In this document: piece after piece, positions 34,739 through 45,162 of the stretch
Position numbering within the stretch: position 1 is the first letter of the stretch
Layout of the letters: each line of letters opens with the position of its first letter
Assembly: GCA_026018925.1 (NCBI GenBank)
Contig: JAKSZU010000011.1
Coordinates: 6,143,985-6,207,984, forward strand
Source of the DNA: Tupaia tana
Taxonomy: Eukaryota > Chordata > Mammalia > Scandentia > Tupaiidae
Reading direction: 5' to 3'
DNA length: 64,000 bases
Notes under the pieces: generated by a model
The model's input: the letters and a program-made list of their open reading frames with translations, nothing else
What the model was told of the DNA's origin: nothing
Database searches by the model: none
Made by a program: the position numbers and the translations under genes

Positions 34739-35499
34739 CCAGAATTATGAAACTCATTCAATGAAACCAAATCTTCTTGTCTTAGAGCTACCACCTAGGA
34801 GCAGTTGCCAGAGATGAACTCCTTCTGACAGGCTGAAGTGGTGGGTACGCACTATGAAGAACCCAAGAAACTCATTCCTTCATTGCCTCCTTTCTACAAC
34901 TTTCCAATTGCTCTTCCAGCCTATCCTGCCTGACAGGTTAGAAGGTGTTCAATAGAGGTTTGTTTACTTGAATTGAAGTCTCTCACGAAGGTCAGGATTT
35001 AATAGTTGGTTAAGGGCGCAGTAAAGCTTGGGCTGGAAGAACCTATTCCCTTGACGTCCATTATAACATGCTGCTGATGTAAGCTGGGGTGGGGTCTAGG
35101 CTGACAGGGCAGTAACAGAGATCCTGTCCAACTGGCAAGTAGAGCAATGTGACCCTGATTTAGTGACTTTGACACATTTGGCTACCTGAGGGGATGCTGT
35201 GAGAGACATCACCTATGCAAATGTTTGAGCTCCTAAAAATGATGTTGCAGATATTAATATGAAATCTATCTGCATGCATATAACACTATGCAGCCAGGTC
35301 CTCTGCACAGCATAGATCATGTCTGCAGAATTCGCTGGGAGGGGAGGTGGGGACTGAGAACCAGCAGAACACCTTTGCTGTGATATGTGGAGAACAGCCA
35401 TGGAATCACAGGTTTCAGTACACGCCAAACTCTTCTCCCTCTTGATCCCAGGTTCGCCATGCCCTGCAGGGTTTCTGTTCTGAAAAGTACACAAAGCTA
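34739..35499. other. Upstream of PMP22 P1
   Basis: Non-repeat sequence with no SINE. It may contain further promoter elements, but none is asserted. Confidence 0.45.
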
Positions 35500-35608
35500 G
35501 ACACTGTCTCTTTAAATAGTAGAGGCTGAGAACCTCTCAGGCCACCATGACATATCCCAGCATTGGACCAGCCCCTGAATAAACTGGAAAGGTGCCTGGT
35601 CTGACTTC
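35500..35608 (+). promoter_or_regulatory. PMP22: PMP22 promoter P1 region
   Basis: A TATA-like AATAAA lies at 35578-35583, about 31 bases before the assumed start at 35609. An inverted CCAAT (ATTGG) is at 35562-35566. A second A/T-rich candidate, TTTAAATAG, is at 35511-35519 and would fit a start nearer 35540. P1 is known in other mammals to be the myelin-associated promoter. Which A/T box is used here is inference. Confidence 0.6.
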
Positions 35609-35784
35609 AGTTACAGGGAGCACCACCAGGGAACATCTCGGGAAGCCTGTGTGGAAGCAGCAAGGCATAGAGTCTGTCAGCTGCAGGTCTCGGGCTGCCT
35701 TGTGGGGAGGGCCTTGCCTTGGCATCCCTTGCATTTGCCTGCAAAGTAATCGGTGTGGAGGAAAGGGCTGCGCTCTTTGACTTG
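35609..35784 (+). other. PMP22: PMP22 exon 1A (non-coding, P1 transcript)
   Basis: The sequence from AGTTACAGGGAGCACC to the donor strongly resembles the human exon 1A 5'UTR as I remember it, including the GGGAACATCTCGG and CATCCCTTGCATTTG stretches. A consensus donor GTGAGT follows at 35785. The exon would splice to the acceptor before 40402. The exact transcription start is inferred from the human transcript, not visible here. In human and rodents exon 1A transcripts are enriched in myelinating Schwann cells. Confidence 0.82.
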
Positions 35785-35944
35785 GTGAGTTTTATTGGCA
35801 AACTGCTTCTGGGTGGTGTGCACTTATGCCTTACAGAGTTGTTCAGTTCCTGCAAACCACAAGTGGAAAGGATTGCAGCAGAGACGGTGCGTTTTTGTCG
35901 GAATTGACTGGAGAGTGAGTGGAGTTAAGAGTTGGATATATATT

Positions 35945-36106
35945 GGGACCAGCAGGTGGCATGGCAGTTAAGGTGCTGGACTCTCACATGGCTGACTGAG
36001 GTTCAAATCCCAGACCTGGTGGCTTTCTTTCTCACTTTCCTTCTTTCTCTCTGTCTCTCTCTGGTGAATTAAAATAATAACGTTAACAAAGACAATTTTA
36101 AAAAAC
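35945..36106 (+). mobile_element. Short tRNA-SINE, sense, in PMP22 intron 1A
   Basis: GGGACCAGCAGGTGGC head and GGTTCAAATCCC B box. Target duplication GAGTTGGATATATA on both sides. It lies 160 bp after exon 1A. Confidence 0.92.
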
Positions 36107-36534
36107 AGAGTTGGATATATACTTAGACTCAGAAGGGCCATCCAAGAGCATCTAGAAACCCTTACACATCCAGACTGAAAAAGAGAAAGGGCCTAGATGC
36201 CTTTTGTTGAAATGCCTTTTGGCAGGTAAGGGGGATAAGCAGGGTAGGGAGACGCTTCTACCTGCGAGGAGGCCAAGGTTGGCCAGGCCCTGGGTGTGGT
36301 GGAATGTGGTCTGCACTGCCTCTTCCTGTAGGAAGCGAGCACAGTGAGGGATGCATGGTTTCACCTGCCTGGCAGTTCTGGTGTAGCTGTGATCCGGGCG
36401 GTTATTAATTAAAATATCAGGCTCAAAAGGAAGAAGTGAGCTCTGTCTTATACTGCGTGCACTTTTCTAGATGTATTCCCTTTCACTTAAAAGTTGACTT
36501 GGAAAACAGGAAGGTAAGGAAAATCCCGAGTTAA

Positions 36535-36615
36535 ATAGGCTAATATTTGTAAAGTGCTTAGAACAGTACTGGGTATGTAGTGACCACAGAAATGTTGGTT
36601 AACTAAATAAAGGTC
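36535..36615 (-). mobile_element. MIR 5' part, antisense
   Basis: TTGTAAAGTGCTTAGAACAG, TACTGGGTATGTAGTGA and AAATGTTGGTTAAC match the reversed MIR head. Confidence 0.75.
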
Positions 36616-36732
36616 TAAATGTCATGAAACAGGATAATAATTTCCGGGGCAAATCTGACCCATGAAATGCCCCATGGAGGAGAGAAAGAAAACTTCCCAT
36701 TTCTTCAGTTATTCTACATGTGGGAAGGATGG

Positions 36733-36873
36733 GGGTTTTCAAAAAGTTCAAGGGAAATGCATATTATGAAAAATACTGCATGGGTTTCCATTTTTCCTCA
36801 CGCCAAAATAAATTTGTACTTTTTAAAAATATATTTATTTATTATTTATTTTAATTTGACCAGAGAGGGACAC

Positions 36874-36905
<32 letters not shown>

Positions 36906-37065
36906 CGCGAGAGAGAAGGAAAGTGAGAAAGCAAGCTGCCAGGTCCAGTACTCGAACCGTGGTCGACCATGTGGGAGTCCAGCGCTCTTAACCACCAAGC
37001 CACCTGCCGGCCCCAATAAACTTTACTTTAATTCCATTTTTCCATAAACTTTTAGAAGTCTCCTC
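36733..37065. mobile_element. MITE1 copy 3, with a SINE in its centre
   Basis: The ends are TTTTCAAAAAGTTCAAGG and CATAAACTTTTAGAAGTCTC. The interior TATTATGAAAAATACTGCATG matches the other copies. An antisense short SINE at 36822-37012 splits it at the same site as in copy 2. Confidence 0.75.
36822..37012 (-). mobile_element. Short tRNA-SINE, antisense, in MITE1 copy 3
   Basis: TTTTAATTTGACCAGAGAGGG, a GA run, GAAAGTGAGAAAGCAAGC and CACCTGCCGGCCCC. Confidence 0.9.
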
Positions 37066-37149
37066 ATCTATAACCATGGGAGTTATAAGCTGTTTTAGTG
37101 CAAAGGTCATCAGGTTTTCCTTGAAGGAAGGGTTAAATGGAATGCAATA

Positions 37150-37405
37150 GTAACCATGGTGACAGTTTGGGCACTGGGCCCTTATTATGTTCCAGAAACT
37201 ATGCCGACTGCTTTGTACACACGGTCTCCATTAGTCATCACCATAACCCTTTAAAGCAGGCATTATTAGGTCCCCTTTGCAGATGAGAAAACTGAAGCTC
37301 AGTGAACTTCAGAAATCGTCTAAACTTACACCAAGAATGAAAAGGATAATCAGATATGCTTGAGCTAGAGGGCTTAACCATTGCACGGCACTACCTTTCA
37401 GCCAA
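37150..37405 (+). mobile_element. MIR, near full length, sense
   Basis: GGGCACTGGGCCCTTATTATG, CATCACCATAACCC, TTTGCAGATGAGAAAACTGAAG and a final GCTTAACCATTGCACGGC follow the MIR consensus through head, core and tail. Confidence 0.85.
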
Positions 37406-38399
37406 TGTCTGTAAAATCCAGGTAGGATCTGGCCTATAGTGGGCGTTTTTACAAGCATCCTTTAAAAGAAAAAAAAAATTGATACCCATAAGAGTTGTTA
37501 TAGTACCCTTGTTTGAAAACAACTTTCTAATTTGTTTTTATTTAAACAAGAAAAGAAGCACATGCAATTGGCTAAAGTAGTAGCTACTTTCAAATAGTAA
37601 GATAATGTGGAATTATTGGATCATTTAGGGTGATGAGGCTTTATGACACAGTGCACTAAAAGGGAGGTGTGTGTGTGTGTGAACTGCGGCATTTGCACGC
37701 AAAGACTTTGAACACCCACCTTCTGGTCCCTGTTCCCGCACCAAGGCTGGCAGCCGGTGCTCTGGTTGGGCGTACCAGCGCCAAGCCTAGAATGGCCCTC
37801 CCTGTAGCCGGGCTGGGAGGCTCCCATTCAGGCGGCTATGAATCAGCTGATTTCTCCGGCTGCTCTTCCCCCACTTCAAGTGGCCACTGCCCCCCTCCCT
37901 ACCCCTCGGTGGCCAGGACGCAGCAGAGGCTGGGCGCTAAGCCGGACTGCTGCAAACGTCCCCTGGAGCTTACTCGGCTGTGGTGTGGTTCTGAAGCCCA
38001 GGCTAGGAGGAGCCTGATCTCAGGACACACTGCTGTCCACAGTCTGTCACCCAAGCAGAGCCTCCGGTAGCCCGATTCCCTTGAATCCTAGAAAAGCGCA
38101 CACGACTTAGATGCAGACACGGGTAGCTTGGACCGGCATGGTGCAGGCGCGCCCGGCTAAGACGTTTGGACAAACCAGGCGCTCCAGGCGCGGAGAGCAG
38201 GAGGAGGTCTCCCAGTGCTTAAACGCCGGCTCGTAGCTCCGGGTAGACGGGGATTCCAGGCGCAGCCCTACGCGGGCGCACTCTGGGTTTCTGCACCCCA
38301 AAGCTCAGCGCTGGGCAGCCTCTGGGAGACATCTGGCGGGCTATTCCCACGTGGGCTGAGGGGGCGGTTCATCGGTCAACACTTAGTTTTCTGAGTTCA

Positions 38400-38589
38400 G
38401 CCGAGCCAGGGCAGGTAAGAGGTGAGAAAGCCCAGAGACCTCTAGTTTGGAGTAAAAGTCGCCGCAGTTTTGCAGAGTTGGACTTTTCCCGAAGGCAAGT
38501 TTAAGGCTAAGTAACTGTCTCCCGCCCTCCCTCCCTCCTGCCCCCTCCTCCCGGAGTCCCGCCCTCCAGCACACGCTGACCCAGGGACA
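38400..38589 (+). promoter_or_regulatory. PMP22: PMP22 promoter P2 region (TATA-less, GC boxes)
   Basis: Two exact CCCGCCC boxes (Sp1-type) are at 38521-38527 and 38558-38564 in a C-rich tract, with no TATA element. This matches the known character of P2 as a GC-rich housekeeping-type promoter. Confidence 0.55.
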
Positions 38590-38784
38590 CACCCTACTGC
38601 AGCGACGCAAACAGGGCGTTGTTCCCGTTAAAGGGGAACGCCGGGAGCCTCCCACTGCCCCCTTGCTTCGCGCGCGCAGCCCCGCAACGCATCGGTCTTT
38701 GGGGACGCCGACAGCTGAGCGAAAGCATCGGCGTTTGTGCCTCAGGCGGCTCTGAAGATCCGGGGACGGCTGCTCCTTTGAGCT
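38590..38784 (+). other. PMP22: PMP22 exon 1B candidate (non-coding, P2 transcript)
   Basis: A GC-rich stretch ends at a consensus donor GTAAGT (38785-38790), about 1.6 kb before exon 2. Its position, composition and donor fit the alternative first exon 1B, which gives the widely expressed (GAS3-type) PMP22 transcript. The left edge is a guess; a start soon after the GC boxes near 38521-38564 is likely. No coding capacity is implied. Confidence 0.55.
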
Positions 38785-38790
38785 GTAAGT

Positions 38791-40401
38791 GATCTAGTGG
38801 GGAAAGTGGAGGAGATGGAGAAACGTGGGCATCTTCCGTCGACGGTGTGCCAGAAAGCTCAGAGCAGGCGCGGGCTCTGGCCAGCCCCCTGAGGCTTCTG
38901 CCCAGCGTAGGGACCCCTGACTGCGGCGTTTCCACCGTGTGGGGCTTGGAGGAGTACAGAGAGGAGTGTCTTTATGGTCTGTAGACCTTTCAGGGCTAGG
39001 GTCGTGAGACTGATGTCTGGATAGAGGACAACGGCCTTGCTTCTGTTTTGCTGGAGAGGCGTCGACCCAGGGACGCATTGGCGAAGCAGTCCCTGCAGTG
39101 TGCATCCTGAGGGTACCGGATCGCCATGGTGCCCCAGTTCCCACAGCATGCCCAAGCGTCCTCCTCTTGTCGCGTCTGGGCACTGGGCCACTGGATTTCA
39201 TTTAAACGCCGTGGAAGACATCAGAAAATCTGTGCCTTCTAGAGCTTTTTGAATGTGTTGCTTGTGGAGAGGAACGGAGGGGCCTGGAATTGGGTACTTT
39301 CAAAACAGAGTTACGGAACTTTATCTCCCTGGCCCAAGGGTTCCCAGACACGTAGCCCGGTCTTTCGCAGCCGCGCAGGTCCTCTAGCGGGTCACCCCAA
39401 ACTGCAGTGCCCCGTCTGTAAAACGACGTCTGGAACCTCACGACTTGGTGCTGCCGGCTCTGTCTGGACTTCCTCCTTGAGCTCAACCCTTTACTCTCCC
39501 ACCCCATCCTTCCCGCCAGATCTGGTCCTCTCGGTCCAGGCTCCTGGGCTAGTCCCCATCACGCCCAGCCCGGAGCGCGGGCGTGACCGGGTTCGCGCCG
39601 CGCCTGTGCGTGTCTGACGCACAGACTGGCCCCCAGGCGAGCACGCGTGAGGCTTGCCCGGTGGCGGAATGCCCCGGCCCGCAGGGGCTGCCCGGGAAGG
39701 CGCACGGTGGGCGGGAAGCGGGAAGAGCGGGCTGCAGGCAACTCTCCCGGACCGTTCTGTCCTTTCCGTACTCCCCCAGCCCTGCGCAGTTCTCCCGACG
39801 GCCATGCCCACGCCAGGCTGAGCTGGGGCAGGACCGCTCCCCGAAGCTGGGAGATTTGGGTGGAGACATGGAAACTAACGGAATGCGGAGCGCACTCGGG
39901 AACCCGCCTCCGAATTGCGCTCTCCCCCACAGCGTACAGTGGGTGTCTCAGGGCCTCTGGCAGAAATCGGGGCACTAGCCTTAATCCCACTCCTGCCCCC
40001 ACCTCACAGGGAAATTCGCCCTGGTCTAGGGTCCAAGGGAACGTGGTTTCTCCCTCTTCCCCAAGACGGGGTGCCCGCGGGTGGCGCGCCGTGGCCTCGG
40101 CTAGTCAGCCTGGAAACCCACCCCCTCCAGGGTGATTTAGACCGGCACACCGCTTGTTTTGCTCCCAAAGCAAAAGATGTGCCGTGGCAGGCGGGCCCAG
40201 CGGGTGACTGCTGCCCCCTCTTGGCGGCCGGGCGGCGCCAGGGCGCTCTCACCCTCGTGGGCGGGCGGGAGGGCAGGCCTCTGGGCGCGCGGCCAGGCCC
40301 CACATTCCGCTAGCGCAGGGACCCGCCCTCGGCGCGCTCCTCCCTCGCAGCTCGCTGGCCAGTGCGCCCCGCCTCACCTCCAGCTTGGGCTCTCTCCGCA
40401 G
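38791..40401 (+). other. PMP22: Intron between exon 1B and exon 2
   Basis: GC-rich and repeat-free. I see no exon-like or regulatory element that I can name beyond general CpG richness. Confidence 0.6.
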
Positions 40402-40517
40402 AAAGTCCGCTGAGCAGAACTTGAGAACTTGCCGCCAGAATGCTGCTCCTGCTGCTGGGGATCATCGTCCTGCACGTGGCGGTGTTGGTGCTGCTGTTCG
40501 TCTCCACCATCGTCAGC
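40402..40517 (+). CDS. PMP22: PMP22 exon 2 (5'UTR end plus residues 1-26)
   Basis: Coding starts at the ATG at 40440 and runs to 40517, giving 26 codons: Met, a Leu-rich run, then the first transmembrane helix ending in STIVS. The peptide matches human PMP22 except Gly7 for Ser7, and rodent PMP22 also has Gly7. Leu16 and His12, sites of known neuropathy mutations, are intact. The acceptor AG is at 40400-40401 after a pyrimidine-rich tract. The donor GTGAGT starts at 40518, giving a phase 0 junction as in human. The 5'UTR part reads like the human exon but carries an 8-base insertion that repeats GAACTT just before the start codon. The start context GCCAGAATGC has a purine at -3. The helix is the signal-anchor that inserts into the ER membrane before transport to Schwann cell myelin. 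Confidence 0.96.
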
Positions 40518-41675
40518 GTGAGTGCTGGGCGCGCGGGCGCACGCGGGACGCTCCTCGGGCAGCTGGACCTTCCGCCCGGGTTCCCAGCCCCTGCTCCCTC
40601 TCGTTCAGGGCAGTGTTGTTATTTGCAGGCAACGCTAAGTCTCAGAAGTCCCTGAGCAATTTCTGGCACTCTGCCGCTTTTCAGTTGTTTTGAGAAAAAC
40701 AGAGCCGATTCAGGGATGGGAAGGAAACAAACAGGGGCTGGACCGGCTGCGCGGGCCTTCGTTTAAGCCAAGCCATTTTAGCTCAGGTCCCCGACCTTCC
40801 TCTGATAAGAATATTTAGCCTGTTTTCCTTGATGCAGCCTCGTCGAGGAATATTTAAGGAAAACATTTTTTTTTGACTTTTTTTTTTTTTTTTCCCACAC
40901 TGTAAGACAGACGATTGGCTTAGTTTAGGACTTGGAAAGTTAAAATGGGCTGTTCTGGAAACAGTGTGACCACAGCACAATAAAGCTTCCTTTCCTAAGA
41001 CGGGGTCATCAGAATAACAATCAGATATAAACGTTTTGACTTATTTTTCCGCGGTGAAGATGAGCACATATTCAGGCTAACTGTGATGGTGCCTTCAAGT
41101 TCATTCCAGGCCCGTTGTGAGCCTGATCTTGTAGCCTGTTAGAGAAATCATCGTGTTGGGGATTTGAGCATGGCTGCTCACTGACATCCTCATTGTGCCA
41201 GATGATAATCTTGTCAGACTGACAGGAGTGAGTAAGGAAACAGGCTCAGCGTGCTGGCTTGGGGAAGGCCACCCACGGTCCAGAGAGGAGAAGAGGCTTG
41301 AAGGCAGGTGTCCTGGGTCGAGCCCATGGCTCCTTCTACCACAGTTCACACCAGTGCATGTTATAGTGTTTGTGTGTGCATGTGTATGCATGTACATGTG
41401 TTTTACTTCTCCATCTACAAAATGCTTTCCACACACAATTCTGGCTCTTCCCTCACTGTGATATTTGTACAGGATTGCTGCCCTCTCTTGTTTCTGGAAC
41501 GAGACTGTGAACTTAACCAGGGAGTGGCCTCTGGCTGGGCACCCAGGGCAGGGAGGGGCAGGCCAGGTGGCAGGTGGGCAGTGGATGAGGCTGCTCTCTG
41601 CCTTCCCTTGGCCTCCCCCTCCTCCACTCCACTCCTCTCTGCCTCCGCTGATTCACCTTCTCCGATTCTTTCTAG
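40518..41675 (+). other. PMP22: PMP22 intron 2
   Basis: This is a 1.16 kb intron with GTGAGT/TCTAG borders. It holds T-rich runs near 40868-40893, a MIR-like stretch near 41236-41345, and a T-G-rich stretch near 41368-41401. No SINE of the lineage-specific family is present. Confidence 0.85.
41236..41345 (+). mobile_element. MIR-like fragment in PMP22 intron 2
   Basis: AAGGAAACAGGCTCAGC, then GGCAGGTGTCCTGGGTCGAGC and CTTCTACCACAG resemble the MIR 3' half. Confidence 0.5.
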
Positions 41676-41772
41676 CAATGGCTTGTGGGCAACGGACACG
41701 CGATGGATCTCTGGCAGAACTGCACCTCTCCCTCGGGAAGTGTCCACCACTGCTTCTCATCGTCAGCAAATG
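41676..41772 (+). CDS. PMP22: PMP22 exon 3 (residues 27-58, first extracellular loop)
   Basis: The acceptor is TTTCTAG ending at 41675 and the donor GTGAGG starts at 41773, with a phase 1 end as in human. The translation begins [16 protein letters not shown] and ends in HHCFSSSAN. It contains the family's W...LW...C...C motif: Trp28, Leu38-Trp39, Cys42 and a second Cys at 52. The N-glycosylation sequon Asn41-Cys-Thr is intact. The exon is 97 nt against 100 nt in human, so one codon is missing between the two disulfide cysteines (residue 53 in human, 52 here). The frame is kept, so this looks like a natural length change. A longer open frame across this exon in another register is a shadow. 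Confidence 0.95.
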
Positions 41773-43593
41773 GTGAGGCTGCCTTTGCGCTCCACAAGCG
41801 CACCCCTAACTATCTGTGACCCATCTGTCAGTCCAGACCTAGAAGCACTGATCCTTGGAAGACAAAGCCAGAAAGTTGTTGCTGGGTTGGGGTGGAATGT
41901 GACAGGGAGTTGTGACTCCCAGGATGAATGAGGAGAGGCCGTTATCTCACTGGGTGCCATGACCGATGACCGCGAGCTCCCTCCTGATCACACTGTGTAA
42001 TGCTTTTTGTGAGTAAAGGAACGTACGCAGGGAACCGGGAAAGGTGGGGTGGAATCTAAACCTTAGGCAGATCCCCATCAGGACATGTGACCTCAGTGGG
42101 CAGCTTTGGCGTGGTGGCTGTCTCCATCTGGAAACGTCCTGCCTCTTCCTACTGCAGCTCCAGTGAGGCTGTCTCAAGGATGTGTGGGCCAGCTGATCCC
42201 TCAGTTAAGAAGATCTTTCCAGGCCTTGTACCTCAGTGGTATCACTGTGCACCAAAACCATCCAGTGTTTCCCTGTGGCAAGATGGGGACTTGGAGCTGT
42301 TTGCAACCCTAAGCTGAGTCTGAGTTCTTTCAGCTGGAAGACGGCATTTCTCCTCTGTCCTCAGCATCTTTGCTTGTGAGATATTGGAAACCAGCCTTAA
42401 CCAGGGTCAAGTTGAGGGACTAGTTGGCAGCAGAAGCAACCACTAAATACCCCCTCGCACTCAGGGGGCATGCTCATTAGGAGGCCCTGTGTCTTAGATG
42501 TGGACAGGCAGAAATAAACACGATGGCTGCTTTGATACCTGGCTCGGCCACAGCGGTTGGTGTTGAGACCCCGGGGCTTGGCTTGACACGATCTTTCCTT
42601 GTTTTCTAAAGCCTGTGTCTTCAGTCTGTACAGGGAAGTGACTATGATACGGCAAACTTTCCTGGGTTTAAAAGGCCAAGTAAGTACAGCTTTAAATGTT
42701 GCTGCAGCTACTTGTAGATCTAGTATCTCGAAACGAGAGGGTGAGAGGAGGTAGCCCAGTTTAGGTCCAGCCTAATAAAGCAGGCAGCAGAGTGACCCTT
42801 TGCCCAATTCAGTTTCTTTTGGACCTTCCCTCTTGTGGGCTCTGTACCCAGTAGTACTCCAGCGTGTTGCTGAAGCACGTACATGGAACCTCAGTATAAA
42901 TAGAAACTGCGAAATTCCTCGTTTGCTACTTTACGTGGAGCAGATAAGGAGTAGAAAATTCTGCATTGTTTTAACCTTCCTTGGGGGAGTGCAGTGGGGG
43001 GAAAGATGCAGTACTACTGAAGTACACAGTGCTTAATCTTGTCTCTGGGTGTGTGAAAGGCATTGATTTAAAACCATTCTAGAGGTTGCGTGGTGAGTTT
43101 GCATCGTGAGTTGGCGATGAAATACCCTCATGAATGCCTGAGAATGTGACCATACCAAAGCCACAGCATCAGGTTTGTCCTCCTTTGGGGTCTGACTGAA
43201 GTTCCCTAAAGACTCGCTACTGACACCTGGTGGTCACAAGTGGTGACTCAGCCTAGAAAAGGCTGGTTTTCTCTGAGCCCCTGGTCCTAGTGTCCCCAGG
43301 CGCCATCCCCAAGTGGTATCTGACCACGAGGAGTTGGCACAGAGTCCTGCACTCCTAGGCCCGGAAAGGGGAAGTTTTGGCAGGCATGTTAAAATGCAGC
43401 TGAGTTTCAGCAGAAACGAACTGGCCAAGGAATTGCTAAACTGTGCTTAAACCCTCTGCAGGAAGGAAAGTGATATTGCCCGTTTCTGATTTGTCTTCTG
43501 TGTCCTCTGTGGTTGTGAGTAGCTGTCCTGGCACTTGGCAACAGAGCAAATCTCAAGGAGACAATAGTATTATTTTAATCATGAAACATCTTT
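41773..43593 (+). other. PMP22: PMP22 intron 3, proximal repeat-free part
   Basis: 1.8 kb without a recognisable transposon, directly after exon 3. Regulatory content is possible; no site is asserted. Confidence 0.5.
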
Positions 43594-43850
43594 TTTTTTG
43601 AGAGGTTTTCACAAAATAGGGCGTGTGTGCTCGTCAGAAAGACAGAGAGAGACAGAGAGATAGAAAGCGAGAAATCAGCCCCCGGGGGGGTGGCCACGCC
43701 GCAATCCCTTCTCCTCCATTCTTCTCTCGGGATCTTGGGCACGCACGCAAACGCACCCGGCGTGAGTTTAAGCCACCGGGTCTGGGGCTCAAACCACGGT
43801 CGACTATGTGGGAGTCCAGCGACACAGCTATTATGCCAACTGCTGGTCTC
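43594..43850 (-). mobile_element. Long tRNA-SINE, antisense, young
   Basis: CpG-rich. A target duplication GAAACATCTTT / CAAAACATCTTT flanks it. Confidence 0.92.
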
Positions 43851-43861
43851 AAAACATCTTT

Positions 43862-44106
43862 TTTTTTTTTTTTAAGTTTATTTATTCATTTCTTCTGAGA
43901 GAGAGGAGAAAGAGAGAGAGAGAGAAGAGGCGGGACTCCCAACCAGGCCCTCATTCCTGAAGCATCCCCAGCTTTGGCCAGCCAGGATCACGGCAGGCAG
44001 GCACATGCCTGTAGACAGGGAGGCCTCTGGATGTGAACCCGGGACCTTCCAGTATGGCTTCAGCATTGCCCAGCATTGCATTACCACTGAGCCGCCATAG
44101 CCAGCC
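43862..44106 (-). mobile_element. Old tRNA-SINE (third architecture), antisense
   Basis: AAGTTTATTTATTCATTTC tail, GATGTGAACCCGGGACCTTCC and GAGCCGCCATAGCCAGCC. Confidence 0.75.
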
Positions 44107-44436
44107 AAATCAGGAAATGTCTTATCCTTCCTCTTGCTCCTCGTGTGCCAAGCTTGTCTTGTTGGGTTCTTTCACAGTGACTTTAGTGTCTTTTCAGTGT
44201 GGGTTCCAGATTCACCTGCTGCCATTCTCTCCCACATCTGCCTTCTCAATCCTTTCAGTAAAGACATTTTGTGGAAATTAGGACACACCCCCCAACAAAC
44301 TGGGTTTGTTTCCCCTAAGGCTTGTTCTAACTGAGAAGTTTCCATTTCTACACGCCCCGTTGAAGTTCTCTCGGCTGACATCTTCCTAACGTGTTTGCAT
44401 GTATTAAACTTCAGCTCTGAATGGTGGCTCCTTGGG

Positions 44437-44575
44437 GGATCTTAGGCTCTTCCAGCTCATTTCTTTACCATCTCTTGGGTTTGTCTCTTGTCTTCATGGA
44501 CTGAAAGACTGCTAGCACTCCAGCCATCTTGTCCATGCCTTTTCTGCTAAATTTAACAACTGCTATGGCAGACAA
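44437..44575 (-). mobile_element. LTR-like fragment, partner of 46435-46850
   Basis: It shares ATTTCTTTACCAT, CTTGGGTTTRTCTC, TCATGG and GACTGCTAG-CTCCAGCCATCTTG with the block at 46580-46660. The two are copies of the same old antisense MaLR-like repeat. Confidence 0.5.
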
Positions 44576-44614
44576 TAAGGTAAAACAATGAATAATTTTT
44601 GAAACATTAGGTTA

Positions 44615-44781
44615 AATTATAAGACATATTTTGAACATTATCTTTAAAATTCAGTATTTTGAAATTTTGAAAGTTGTTTGTAAACTGTCAAGAATTATGG
44701 AGTATGAGCTAAAATTCTTTGCTATGTAAAGTAAATGTTTGTGGAAAACTGTAAAAATAAATAAATGAAAGAAAAAAAAGA
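44615..44781 (+). mobile_element. Unidentified retroposed fragment with A-rich tail
   Basis: A 13-bp near-perfect repeat, GAAACATTAGGTT and GAATCATTAGGTT, brackets an AT-rich segment ending in AAAATAAATAAATGAAAGAAAAAAAAG. This fits a short L1-mobilised insertion, possibly a 3'UTR retrocopy. The source is not recognised. Confidence 0.5.
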
Positions 44782-45162
44782 ATCATTAGGTTGCCTTTAC
44801 AAATGAATGATAGTTGCAAGCTATTTCCCTTGTCTGTATTTGCTCAGGGTGTTTGAAACATATTTTTGAGTAATCGAGAGTAATTCATTATTGATATTGA
44901 TTTGTAAAGAATATGCCGTGAGAGTGTCATGTGAAAATGCATTGGTTTATGTGACTTGCTGTTTTTTCCTGAAGAGCCTTGTTTTTCTGTGTGAGGCCAT
45001 GACATTGCACCTCTCTCTGGAGGTCACTATTGTAGATTTCCTTATGACTGGTATTCTTTGATGCTGTGCTGAGGTATCTAACATCTGGGTTCTATAGTTT
45101 GAAGGAGACGTATCAGATCTTTCACCCAGTTACCACTTGGTATTCAAAATAGTTTTAGATTT

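Larger units (their letters stand above)
37700..40560. promoter_or_regulatory. PMP22: CpG-rich island over PMP22 exon 1B and exon 2
   Basis: G+C and CpG content rise sharply against the AT-rich flanks, from about 37700 to the donor of exon 2. No SINE or L1 is inserted in this block, although they are dense on both sides, which suggests selection against disruption. Several long open frames on both strands here are expected from GC richness. Confidence 0.75.

Noticed and set aside
39559-40135. Overlapping long frames on both strands
   Set aside because: Expected in a CpG-rich island; they overlap each other and resemble no family.
41308-41931. 207-codon open frame on + strand across PMP22 exon 3
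   Set aside because: It is out of frame with the real exon and has no family resemblance; GC-rich shadow.
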